Shown: positions 56,360-64,000 of the stretch, piece after piece
How the letters are laid out: the number at the start of each line of letters is the position of its first letter
Position numbering within the stretch: position 1 is the first letter of the stretch
Source: Dermacoccus abyssi
GTDB lineage: Bacteria > Actinomycetota > Actinomycetes > Actinomycetales > Dermatophilaceae
Reading direction: 5' to 3'
Assembly: GCF_003515945.1 (NCBI RefSeq)
Contig: NZ_QWLM01000002.1
Span: 186,001 to 250,000 of the forward strand
Length of the DNA: 64,000 nt
Translations under genes and position numbers: made by a program
The notes under the pieces: model-generated
The model's input: only the letters and a program-made list of their open reading frames with translations
The model's database searches: none
What the model was told of the DNA's origin: nothing

Positions 56360-56504
56360 CGTTGTCACCTCCGGTTCGGAACAGCACCGTTCACCGGGGT
56401 GGTGCGAGATCGCACGAAATGCAGGCTCGTCACACGACGAGCAGTGCACGGCATCTCGGGCGATGCCGAACACGGGCGCTCGCTCACGCGACCGCCCTCA
56501 TGCT

Positions 56505-56627
56505 GCCTCCCATCCGGACTTTAACCGTCGGTCTCGGAATTTCACCGAGTCAACCGACCCCTGACGAAGCGGGCCGGGTCGCGGACTTTAACCGCCGGCT
56601 AGGAATTTCACCTACCCCGGAGCACGC
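56505..56627 (-). promoter_or_regulatory. FMN riboswitch (RFN element)
   Basis: On the minus strand the RFN landmarks occur in order: CTCCGGGGTAGGTGAAATTCC, then ACCGGCGGTTAAAGTCCGCGACC and a variable stem. GGTGAAATTCCGAGACCGACGGTTAAAGTCCGGATGGG closes it (these pieces are contiguous; shown only as landmarks of 18-20 bases each in part). It controls ribD-ribE-ribM-ribBA-ribH by sensing FMN. The 145 bases between it and ribD must hold the expression platform; I see no obvious terminator there, so sequestration of the ribD start is likely. This element and the rpe terminator account for the gene-free stretch 56360-56684. Confidence 0.95.
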
Positions 56628-56637
56628 CGCTCATGCT

Positions 56638-56670
56638 ACACCCGGGGTGCGCGCCTGCGACCCCGGGTGT
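56638..56670 (-). terminator. Terminator of rpe
   Basis: A perfect 11-bp stem (ACACCCGGGGT with ACCCCGGGTGT) lies 15 bases after the rpe stop and just upstream of the FMN riboswitch. The rib promoter must overlap this zone or the end of rpe. Confidence 0.75.
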
Positions 56671-56684
56671 CAACGATCGGTCCG

Positions 56685-57371
56685 TCAGTGAGCGTGGCCG
56701 GCTGCGAGACGTCGCAGATCCTCGACGGCGTCGGCCGCCGAGGCCGCGCCGTACACGGCGGAACCGGCGACGAACGTGTCCGCACCGGCTTCGGCGCACT
56801 GCTCGATCGTCTTCGCGGAGACGCCACCGTCCACCTGGATCCAAATGTCACCGCCGTGCTTCTTCACGCTCTCGCGCACAGCGCGCACCTTCGGCATCTG
56901 CTCGGCCATGAAGGACTGGCCACCGAAACCGGGCTCGACCGTCATGACGAGCACCATGTCGAGTTCGGGCAGCAGCTCCTCGTACGGCTCCCACGGGGTG
57001 CCGGGCTTGATGGCCATCGACGCGCGGGCACCGGCAGCGCGGATGTCACGCGCGATCTTCTTCGGGTCGGCGGCGGCCTCGACGTGGAAGGTGACGCTCT
57101 TGCAGCCCGCTTCCGCGTACTGCGGGGCCCAGCGGTCGGGGTCGTCGATCATGAGGTGCGCATCGAGCGGCATGGGTGCCACCTTGAGCAGCGACTCTAC
57201 GACGGGAAGCCCGAGCGTCAGGTTGGGCACGAAGTGGTTGTCCATGACGTCGACGTGCGCCCAGTCGGCGTTCTTGATCGCGTCGAGTTCGCTCTGCAGG
57301 TTGGCGAAGTCCGCCGAGAGGATGCTCGGCGCGATGCGCATGGTGGGTTCGACGCGGGCGGTGTCGGTCAT
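56685..57371 (-). CDS. rpe: Ribulose-phosphate 3-epimerase
   Basis: 228-residue TIM barrel interconverting ribulose-5-P and xylulose-5-[47 protein letters not shown] and [10 protein letters not shown] carry the metal ligands and catalytic aspartates. AAAGG precedes the ATG, 18 bases after rsmB. C-terminal GSAVYGA binds phosphate. Confidence 0.97.
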   Translation of the reverse strand: MTDTARVEPTMRIAPSILSADFANLQSELDAIKNADWAHVDVMDNHFVPNLTLGLPVVESLLKVAPMPLDAHLMIDDPDRWAPQYAEAGCKSVTFHVEAAADPKKIARDIRAAGARASMAIKPGTPWEPYEELLPELDMVLVMTVEPGFGGQSFMAEQMPKVRAVRESVKKHGGDIWIQVDGGVSAKTIEQCAEAGADTFVAGSAVYGAASAADAVEDLRRLAAGHAH

Positions 57372-57389
57372 CGAGGGCCTTTCCGGTGG

Positions 57390-59038
57390 TCAGCGCGTCT
57401 TGCGCAGGAGGGCGAAGAACATGGCGTCGGTGCCGTGAACGTGCGGCCACAGCTGGACCGACGGCAAGGTGCCGATGCGTTCGATCGGTTCGTCGTAGGC
57501 GTCGAGGAAGTACGGCCAGGCGTCCTCCTGCACGACGTCGTCACGCGCACCGAGCACCTCACCGACGACGGCAATGGTTTCGGCCGGGTGCGGCGAGCAC
57601 GTCGCGTAACCGACGATGCCGCCCGGACGCGTGGCGTCGAGCGCCGAGTTGAGCAGCTCCACCTGCAGGGCGGCGAGCTCTGCGACGTCGAAGGGACGCC
57701 GGCGCCAACGCGACTCGGGTCGGCGACGCATCGCACCGAGACCGGTGCAGGGAGCGTCGAGCAGGACGCGGTCGTACGTCGCAGGTTCCTCGGACCCGAG
57801 CTCACGGCCATCACCGGTGCCGACGTAGATCTCGGCGCCGTCGTCGAGCAGAGCGCGCAGCGTGCGGCGAACGAGCTCGGTGCGGTGCTCGCTCGACTCG
57901 TTGCAGAACAGGACGTGTCCGCGCAGGTGCGCGATGGAACCGAGCACCGCCGCCTTGCCACCCGGCCCGGCGCACATGTCGAGCCACCGCTCGCCGGTCG
58001 TGGGGCGGGCCGAGGCCTCGGCCATCTCGTTGTCGGCCTCGATCGGCTTCGCAGCTCGACGGGCGCTTCGGCCAGGGCGATGGCGAGCAGCTGAGAGCCT
58101 TCGTCCTGCACAGCAGCGCGCGTCTCGCGGACGGCCGGGATGTTCGCCGGGTCGCCGAACGGCAGGGTGGCCGCGATGGGCGACAGATCGCTGAGTTCGG
58201 CACCGGCCTCGACGAGTTCGTCGACGTCCGCGAGGCCTGGACGTGCCACGAGCGCGACGCGGGGTGCCTCGTTGTCCGCGGCGAGCAACGCGTCGAGCGC
58301 GTCGTCGAGGCTCGGCTGACCTTCACCGCCGGCCGCTTCGTGACCGCGCAGTGCCTGACGCAGGGCCGAGACGACCCAGGCGGGGTGCGACGTCGCGATG
58401 GCGCGCACGTCGTCGGCGTCCTCGACGCCGCGGGTGAGGTCGGCGATCCAGGTGTCGCGGTCACGCTCCCCAGCGCGGCGCAGAACGGCGTTGACGAAGC
58501 CGGACGCACCGGCGCCCGCATGCTCACGAGCGAGCGCGACGGTCTCGGACGTCGCCGCGTGCGTGGGCACGCGCATCGAGAGCAGTTGGTGAACACCGAG
58601 GCGCAGGATGTCGAGCACGATCGGGTCGATGTCGGCCGGCGCGCGGCCTGCTCCGACCTCGATGACCCGGTCGTAGAGGCCCTGACGACGGATGGTGCCG
58701 AGGGCCAGTTCGGTGGCGAAGGCCGCGTCGCGACCGCTGAGGTCGTGGCGGCGCAACACCTTGGGCATCTCGAGGTTGGCGTACGCGCCGTCGTCGACCG
58801 CGCGCAGAACGGCCAGAGCCGCGGTACGCGCCGGGTCGCCGCTGCGGCGTCGCTCGGACGGGGCGGCCGCGCTGCGGTGGCCCGCACTGCGCAGCCGGGC
58901 ATCCGATCGCTCTCGGCCCTTGGCGTCACGACGCGAGGCGTCGTGGCCACCTCGAGAGCCGCGACCGTCACCGCGGTCGTCCCGTCGGGGGTTCGAGCCG
59001 CGGCCGTAGCCACCCGATCCTTCGCGCGCGTCAGCCAC
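57390..59038 (-). pseudogene. rsmB: 16S rRNA m5C967 methyltransferase, one-base frameshift
   Basis: RsmB/Sun-type rRNA cytosine methyltransferase, 549 residues if repaired. It has an N-terminal Arg/Gly/Asp-rich tail of about 65 residues, then a NusB-like domain (TAALAVLRAV, DAAFATELALGTIRRQG) and the first half of the catalytic domain. The frame is lost after LAEAPVELRS near 58047 and resumes as PIEADNEMAEAS. Then follow LDMCAGPGGKAA (SAM), LLDAPCTGLG (Cys) and YATCSPHPAE (catalytic Cys). One base restored in a CC pair reunites the frames. GTG at 59038 has AAGGAG nine bases upstream and overlaps fmt by eight bases. Confidence 0.92.
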
Positions 59039-59968
59039 CGAGGCGTTCTCCTTCGTCGATTCGTACGCCGCGCGCCCAGTCGGCCGCGACCATGCTCTTC
59101 TTGCCCTGAGGCTGCACCTCGAGCAATTCCAGGGTGCCTCCGACGGCGCCCACGAAGACCTGCTTCTTCGTCGCGCGCAGCGCACCGGCCGCCAGGGGCG
59201 GGTTCGCCTCGTCGGTCACCGCGAGGGTGCTGCGCAGCACCTTGAGGCGCTCACTACGGAACGTCGTCCAGGCCCCTGCGCCGGGGACGCGCCGCGAATG
59301 CGGCGGTCGACAGCGAAGGCGGGCGACTTCCAGTCGATCTGCACGTCCTCGACGAGGATCTTCGGCGCGAGGGAGACACCGTCGGCCGACTGGGCGACGG
59401 GCGTGACCTCTCCCGCTTCAAGGGCATCGAGGGTCTTGACGAGCAACGACGCTCCGCCCTCGGCGAGGCGTCCCAGCAGGTCGCCGGCCGTGTCCGTGGC
59501 GCGGACGGCCTCTGTCATCGTGCCGAAGACTGGCCCGGTGTCGAGGCCCTCCTCGAGGAGGAAGGTCGAGGCGCCCGTGACATCGTCGCCGGCCATGAGC
59601 GCGTGCTGCACGGGCGCAGCGCCACGCCACGCGGGCAGGAGCGAGAAGTGCAGGTTGATCCAGCCCAGACGAGGCACGTCGAGGACGTCACGTGGGATGA
59701 GCGCGCCATAGGCGACGACGGGGCAGGCATCGGGTGCCAGTTCGCGCAGACGTGCGACGAACTCGGGGTCGGACGGCTTGGTCGGCGTGAGTACCTCGAC
59801 GCCGGCGTCCTCGGCGACGCGACGCACCGGCGAAGCGGACGTCTTGCGACCGCGCCCAGAGCGGGCGTCGGGGCGGGTGATGACACCCACGACGTCGTGG
59901 GCCGAGTCGAGCAGTGCGCTCAGCGAGGGAACCGCGGCCTCGGGAGTGCCGGCGAACACAACGCGCAT
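59031..59968 (-). pseudogene. fmt: Methionyl-tRNA formyltransferase, one-base frameshift
   Basis: Formylates initiator Met-tRNA; 312 residues if repaired, the normal size. The first frame has [31 protein letters not shown] (catalytic Asn, His) and EEGLDTGPV (catalytic Asp), up to [10 protein letters not shown]. The second frame continues [15 protein letters not shown] into the C-terminal OB domain, ending at 59031. Adding one G to the GGGG run at 59273-59276 (minus-strand reading) restores SPAQGAWTTF exactly. A broken fmt next to a broken rsmB, both core genes, argues for sequence error. Confidence 0.93.
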
Positions 59969-60056
59969 GGGAGCACGTCCCTTCGTCGAGTGGAGCGGGG
60001 TCGGGGTATCGGCCTCGGCCGACGTCCGGCCAAGTCTAGTGGGCGCGCTACCGCCG

Positions 60057-60782
60057 TCAGTCACGCACGATCGGCGCCAACGGCAGACCCCTCAGGAGCA
60101 GTTCGTCGCGCAGCGTGTCCGGGTCGGTGAACAGCAACGCGTCGAGCCCCGCCTGCTCGGCGCTCATGACGTTGGCGCTCGAGTCGTCGATGAACACCGC
60201 GTCCTCGAGGCCCCCGATGTGACGGGTCACCTCCTCGAGGATCTCCCACACCTCCGGATCGGGCTTCGTCACGCCCTCCTCGCCCGAGACGATGATCTCC
60301 TCGAACAGATCGAGAAAGTCGTGCAGTTCTCGGGCGATCGGGAAGAGCTCGGCCGAGAAGTTCGTCACGGCGAACAGCGGCACCTGCGCTTCGTGGAGTT
60401 CCCGCAGGATGGCGACGGTGCCGTCGATGGGCTCGCGGATGGCGTCGGCGTAGTGGTCGACGTAGGCCTGGCCCACCTCTCCGACGGCTGCGTCGTGTTC
60501 GGCGAGTTCGGCGACGATCTCGGACCACGGCGTGCCCCCGTCCGCGCGCAAGTTGCGCCCGTGGAAGTCGATGGCGGCCTCGGCGAGAAAGGCCTCGGCG
60601 CGCTCGCGCCCGACGACGGGTTCGAGGGCGAGCAACGGCTCCCAGCGGATGAGCACGTTGCCGATGTCGAAGACGACGAAGTCGACCGGGTTGGGGGCCG
60701 TGTCGTCCGTGAAGCCCCCGAGTTCCTCGAGATCGGGGCCGTCGATGTCGTCGAGTCTGCTCAGGTCAGGCGTCGAAGTCAT
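60057..60782 (-). CDS. HAD-superfamily phosphatase (YihX-like)
   Basis: 241-residue HAD hydrolase. Motif I is [10 protein letters not shown] (nucleophile Asp39, with Gly at +2, as in YihX and the epoxide-hydrolase N-terminal domains). Motif II Thr/Ser is in [10 protein letters not shown], motif III Lys in [10 protein letters not shown], motif IV in [10 protein letters not shown]. It probably removes phosphate from a small sugar phosphate. The start ATG lies 25 bases after priA; TACGGT seven bases upstream could also support a leaderless transcript. Confidence 0.87.
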   Translation of the reverse strand: MTSTPDLSRLDDIDGPDLEELGGFTDDTAPNPVDFVVFDIGNVLIRWEPLLALEPVVGRERAEAFLAEAAIDFHGRNLRADGGTPWSEIVAELAEHDAAVGEVGQAYVDHYADAIREPIDGTVAILRELHEAQVPLFAVTNFSAELFPIARELHDFLDLFEEIIVSGEEGVTKPDPEVWEILEEVTRHIGGLEDAVFIDDSSANVMSAEQAGLDALLFTDPDTLRDELLLRGLPLAPIVRD

Positions 60783-60789
60783 GGCGCCC

Positions 60790-60795
60790 ACCGTA
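60790..60795 (-). promoter_or_regulatory. -10-like element of the HAD gene
   Basis: TACGGT on the minus strand lies seven bases before the ATG at 60782, in the short gap after priA. Confidence 0.35.
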
Positions 60796-60807
60796 ACGGA
60801 GTGGTTC

Positions 60808-63072
60808 TCATGCCAGGCCGTCGAGCATCGGGTCGAGCCGCAGCGTGACGACCGGTTCGCGTGCCGCCGAGCGGGCGGCCTGCACGCCACGCAGCAGCTT
60901 CGGGGGCTCGGGCGCACCGGGGTCGTTCCAGCGCACGAGGTAGCGCACCTTCGGGTCGTCGTCGTTCGAGCGGCCCGTCGCGCGATCGAACATGTGGCGT
61001 CGTCCCAACGGCAGTGGTCCGAGCACGTCGAGCGGCACGCCGTCGTCGTTCGCGCGGCGCGAGACCTCGTCGGCCACGTCCTGCGCCGCACGTCTCGGCC
61101 CCTCGAGCGCGGCCATCCGGACGACCGGGGGTAGACCGACCTCGGCGCGTTCGGCCAGCTCGCGCTCGGCGAACCACCGCGGCGCCGCACGCACGAGCGC
61201 CTCCACGCTCGGGAACGGCACGTGGCGCGGCACGCCGCACAGGTAGACCGCTCCCCCGTCAGCGGCGCCCCGCACGAGGCCAGCGGCGGTGGACCAGTGC
61301 GTGAGCGCCCGCTCGGACGAGTCGAGCCCGGCGCGATCGAGCAGTGCCCACGCGTCGAGCAGGATGGCTGCGCTGTAGCCGTTTTCGGCGACCGGCTCCG
61401 CACCGGGCGTTGCGATGACGAGCGCGGGGGTGTCGGGCACCGTGGCCAGAACGTCCGGTGCACCCGATCGGCGCACCGGCACGCCGGGGAAGGCGCGCCC
61501 CAGTTCCTCCGCGGTTCGGCCGGCGCCAACGACGAGCGACCTCAGTTCGTGCGCACCGCATTCCGGGCACGTGATGACGTGGGCGACGTGACCACACCAG
61601 CGGCACGTGGGTGTGGCCCCTTCATCGGCCAACCCCAGGGGCCCGTGGCAGACGGGGCACGCAGCCTTCGTGCGGCAGCGCGCACAGGCGAGCGCCGGAA
61701 CGTAGCCGCGCCGCGGCACTTGGACGAGGACGGGGCCGTGTGCGAGCGCATCTGTCGCGCCGCGCCAGGCCTGAGCAGGAATACGCGCGCGGGCGGCCGG
61801 TCCGTGACGTTCGACCGCCCGGTCGTCACCTGTCACGACGACGGCCGCACCGGTTCGAGCCACAGCATCGACGGCGACGAGACCCCGGCTCTCCACCCAG
61901 GCCTCGACCGCCGCCGACCGCGTGGGGCCCGCTGAGACGAGCGCCGCGCCACTGAGGCGGGCGCGCTCGCGCAGGACGTCGCGCACGTGCGGATAGGGAG
62001 CGTGGGGTTCGGCGTGCAGCGGGTCCGTGTCGTCCCACCACACGACGAGCCCGAGATCCTTCACGGGTGCGAACATCGCGGCCCGTGTGCCGACGACGAC
62101 GTCGGCCTCACCGCGCACCGCCTTGAGGAACGAGGTGTAGCGCGCCTGCGGCCCTTGATCGGCGCTGAGGCGCACGACCTTGTCTCGCCCGAGCAGTGCG
62201 GTGCAGGCCTCGAGCACGCGCTCGACGTCGCGCGAGTCCGGCACGACGACGAGGCTCCCCCGCTTCGAGCGTCGAGCCGCGTCGGCGAGCTCGGCGACTG
62301 CCCCCGGCCAGGCGTCGTCACCGAACAGCCCGGGTGCCACGTTCCACGACGCGCGTGGGCCCTCGCCGTCGGCGATGTGCTTGAGCAGCGACAACCCGCC
62401 GCCGTAGTAACGCCAGGCGCTCGATGCTTCGTCGACCGCTGCCCCGGCAGGCTCGGCCGGCTCGCTCTCGGACCGCTCGCCGTCGCTCGGCGCACCCGGC
62501 GATCCGTCCGCCGCCGTCGTGTCCGACGCGTCAGCGGTCTCCCCGACGGCGACGACATCCGCCCTTTCTGACGCCGCGGCCTTCTCGTCCCGAGCGTCGA
62601 GCGCCGCCTCGGCGCGGGCGTGCCGGGGCGGGATGGCAAGGCGCAGGACGTCGCTGACGTTCCCGGCGTCACGAGCGGCCACGGCGCGAGCCAGCTCCCA
62701 CACGTGCGGCGTGAGCACGACCTGGGACGAGATGACGCGTTGGATGGGCCGCAGGGTGCCCGAGAACTCGGCCTGCTCCCGCAGGGCCACGACATAGCCG
62801 GTGATCTGCTGCGCCTTGAACCTCACCTTGACGGCGACACCGACTGCGATGTCGTCACGCATCTCCTCGGGCACCGTGTACTCGAACTCGCGGTCGAGGT
62901 GAGGCACTTCGAGCATGGGCCAGACGACGGCGACCAGGTCGGGTTTCGACGCGGGCGCAGCGTCATCAGTCGTGTCCGTGCCGGTGGCGCCGGCAGGTTC
63001 CTTGCGTTGGGGACGCGCGGCCTCACGCAGCAGGGCCAGCTGTTCGCTGGTCGGTGCGTGCGGCTCGCTCAT
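60808..63072 (-). CDS. priA: Primosomal protein PriA, helicase motifs degenerate
   Basis: 754-residue replication-restart protein. The N-terminal 3'-DNA-binding domain starts near residue 40 (VVWPMLEVPHLDREFEYTVP). The eight zinc cysteines are present (CARCRTKAACPVC, CRWCG, CPECG). The Walker A loop expected as GxTGSGKT is absent and the DEAH box reads VVWWDDTDP, so ATPase/helicase activity is probably lost, as in other actinobacterial PriA. An acidic low-complexity insert lies near 150-200. The ATG at 63072 is chosen over upstream starts because family homology begins there. Confidence 0.93.
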   Translation of the reverse strand: MSEPHAPTSEQLALLREAARPQRKEPAGATGTDTTDDAAPASKPDLVAVVWPMLEVPHLDREFEYTVPEEMRDDIAVGVAVKVRFKAQQITGYVVALREQAEFSGTLRPIQRVISSQVVLTPHVWELARAVAARDAGNVSDVLRLAIPPRHARAEAALDARDEKAAASERADVVAVGETADASDTTAADGSPGAPSDGERSESEPAEPAGAAVDEASSAWRYYGGGLSLLKHIADGEGPRASWNVAPGLFGDDAWPGAVAELADAARRSKRGSLVVVPDSRDVERVLEACTALLGRDKVVRLSADQGPQARYTSFLKAVRGEADVVVGTRAAMFAPVKDLGLVVWWDDTDPLHAEPHAPYPHVRDVLRERARLSGAALVSAGPTRSAAVEAWVESRGLVAVDAVARTGAAVVVTGDDRAVERHGPAARARIPAQAWRGATDALAHGPVLVQVPRRGYVPALACARCRTKAACPVCHGPLGLADEGATPTCRWCGHVAHVITCPECGAHELRSLVVGAGRTAEELGRAFPGVPVRRSGAPDVLATVPDTPALVIATPGAEPVAENGYSAAILLDAWALLDRAGLDSSERALTHWSTAAGLVRGAADGGAVYLCGVPRHVPFPSVEALVRAAPRWFAERELAERAEVGLPPVVRMAALEGPRRAAQDVADEVSRRANDDGVPLDVLGPLPLGRRHMFDRATGRSNDDDPKVRYLVRWNDPGAPEPPKLLRGVQAARSAAREPVVTLRLDPMLDGLA

Positions 63073-63128
63073 GGCCCCATGTATACGGCACACCTCCGAC
63101 AACCGTCGAACCTCCCCGCGTGGACGCC

Positions 63129-63170
63129 GAAGGGCGCCGCCCCGTCCGGTGTGGACAGGCGGCGCCCTTC
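63129..63170 (-). terminator. Terminator of metK
   Basis: A perfect 13-bp stem (GAAGGGCGCCGCC with GGCGGCGCCCTTC) lies 18 bases after the metK stop. The 16-base loop can form a further GTCC/GGAC pair. Confidence 0.8.
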
Positions 63171-63188
63171 GCTCTGTGAGGTCGGTGA

Positions 63189-64000
63189 TCAGCCGGCAGC
63201 GCGCTGCAGTTCCTCGACGCGGTTGGTGCGCTCCCACGTGAACCCGTTCTCCAGGCCGGGTGCCTCGGTGCGACCGAAGTGGCCGTAGGCCGCGGTGGGC
63301 TGGTAGATCGGGCGCAGGAGGTCGAGCTGCTCGACGAGCGCGGCGGGGCGCAGGTCGAACGTCGTGTCGATGGCCTTCTGGATGACGTCGAGCGGCTTGG
63401 TCTCGGTGCCGAAGCACTCGACGTAGAGGCCGACCGGCTGTGCCTTGCCGATGGCGTACGCGACCTGCACCTCGCAGCGCTTCGCGAGGCCGGCGGCGAC
63501 GACGTTCTTGGCCACCCAGCGCATGGCGTAGGCGGCCGAGCGGTCGACCTTCGACGGGTCCTTGCCGGAGAAGGCGCCGCCGCCGTGGCGGGCCATGCCG
63601 CCGTAGGTGTCGACGATGATCTTGCGCCCGGTGAGGCCGGCGTCACCCATGGGGCCGCCGATGACGAACTTGCCCGTGGGGTTGATGAGCTGGCGCACGT
63701 TCGTGGTGTCGAGCGCGACGCCGCTGGCCGCGAGTTCGGCGATGACCGGGTCGATGACGTGGCGCTCGATGTCGGGCGCGAGCTGACCGCCCAGGTCGAT
63801 GCCTTCGTCGTGCTGGGTCGAGAGCACGACGGTCTCGAGGCCGACAGCCTTGTCACCGTCGTAGGCGATGGTGACCTGCGTCTTGCCGTCCGGGCGCAGG
63901 TACTCGAGCGTGCCGTCCTTGCGCACGCGGGTGAGGCGCTCGGAGAGGCGGTGCGCGAGGAAGATCGGCAGCGGCATGAGTTCGGGGGTGTCGTCGCAGG
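63189..64000 (-). CDS. metK: S-adenosylmethionine synthetase, C-terminal part
   Basis: The last 269 residues of MetK, cut by the right edge. It makes SAM from methionine and ATP, the donor for the methyltransferases in this window. [31 protein letters not shown] and [16 protein letters not shown] (ATP and K+ binding) are all present, and the C-terminus [10 protein letters not shown] is complete. It shares the strand with priA, but its terminator separates the two. Confidence 0.97.
   Translation of the reverse strand, partial: CDDTPELMPLPIFLAHRLSERLTRVRKDGTLEYLRPDGKTQVTIAYDGDKAVGLETVVLSTQHDEGIDLGGQLAPDIERHVIDPVIAELAASGVALDTTNVRQLINPTGKFVIGGPMGDAGLTGRKIIVDTYGGMARHGGGAFSGKDPSKVDRSAAYAMRWVAKNVVAAGLAKRCEVQVAYAIGKAQPVGLYVECFGTETKPLDVIQKAIDTTFDLRPAALVEQLDLLRPIYQPTAAYGHFGRTEAPGLENGFTWERTNRVEELQRAAG

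Noticed and set aside
56515-56600. Two copies of GGACTTTAACCG looking like a direct repeat
   Set aside because: Both are conserved arms within a single FMN riboswitch, not a separate repeat.
1-64000. CRISPR array, rRNA genes, insertion sequences, replication origin
   Set aside because: No regularly spaced repeats, rRNA conserved segments, transposase motifs or DnaA-box cluster were seen on reading the window.

Overview
The window is a GC-rich, gene-dense bacterial chromosome segment. A FMN riboswitch ahead of ribD-ribE-ribM-ribBA-ribH, an ANTAR regulator, a helicase-degenerate PriA, a TIGR03085-type protein (a family linked to mycothiol) and the order hisI-trpE-trpCBA-lgt-gltBD-pyk all point to an actinobacterium. 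A Micrococcales-type organism (Dermacoccaceae or Intrasporangiaceae-like) is my guess from gene order; the sequence alone does not prove the genus.

Positions 1-20.7 kb form a cell-surface polysaccharide locus. It holds three glycosyltransferases (two GT4, one GT2), a 1428-residue AftD-like arabinofuranosyltransferase, a second polytopic membrane protein, a lipid-linked-oligosaccharide flippase, two SAM methyltransferases, three acyltransferase-3/SGNH fusion proteins, two small membrane proteins and a sugar-1-phosphate nucleotidyltransferase. Together they could assemble, export, methylate and O-acylate an arabinan-like or other complex glycan. This is the most accessory-looking region and the best candidate for new biology.

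Positions 20.8-42.1 kb are core metabolism, almost all on the minus strand. From right to left: hisI-trpE-(Trp-associated membrane protein), HGxxxAAW protein-trpC-trpB-trpA-mauE-thioredoxin-like-lgt, gltB-gltD, pyk, tRNA-Leu(CAA), a shikimate dehydrogenase-like gene, an ANTAR response regulator, a thioesterase and polA.

Positions 42.2-50.5 kb hold a broken DUF222/HNH endonuclease gene under a near-consensus SOS box, a NUDIX hydrolase, a heterodimeric ABC exporter pair, a TIGR03085 protein, hisF and a P-loop kinase. Positions 50.5-64 kb carry PH-like-hisG-hisE, the riboflavin operon with its riboswitch, and metK-priA-HAD-fmt-rsmB-rpe.

Two window-wide patterns stand out. First, five genes (trpE, the HNH gene, one ABC subunit, rsmB, fmt) are split by six single-base deletions. 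All lie between 40.4 and 59.3 kb and all can be repaired by restoring one base, mostly in a short run of identical bases, which looks more like base-calling or assembly error than decay. Second, many genes have a TANNNT hexamer exactly 6-7 bases before the start codon and no Shine-Dalgarno sequence, the signature of leaderless transcripts. Many gene ends carry perfect GC-rich hairpins without a clear T-tract.
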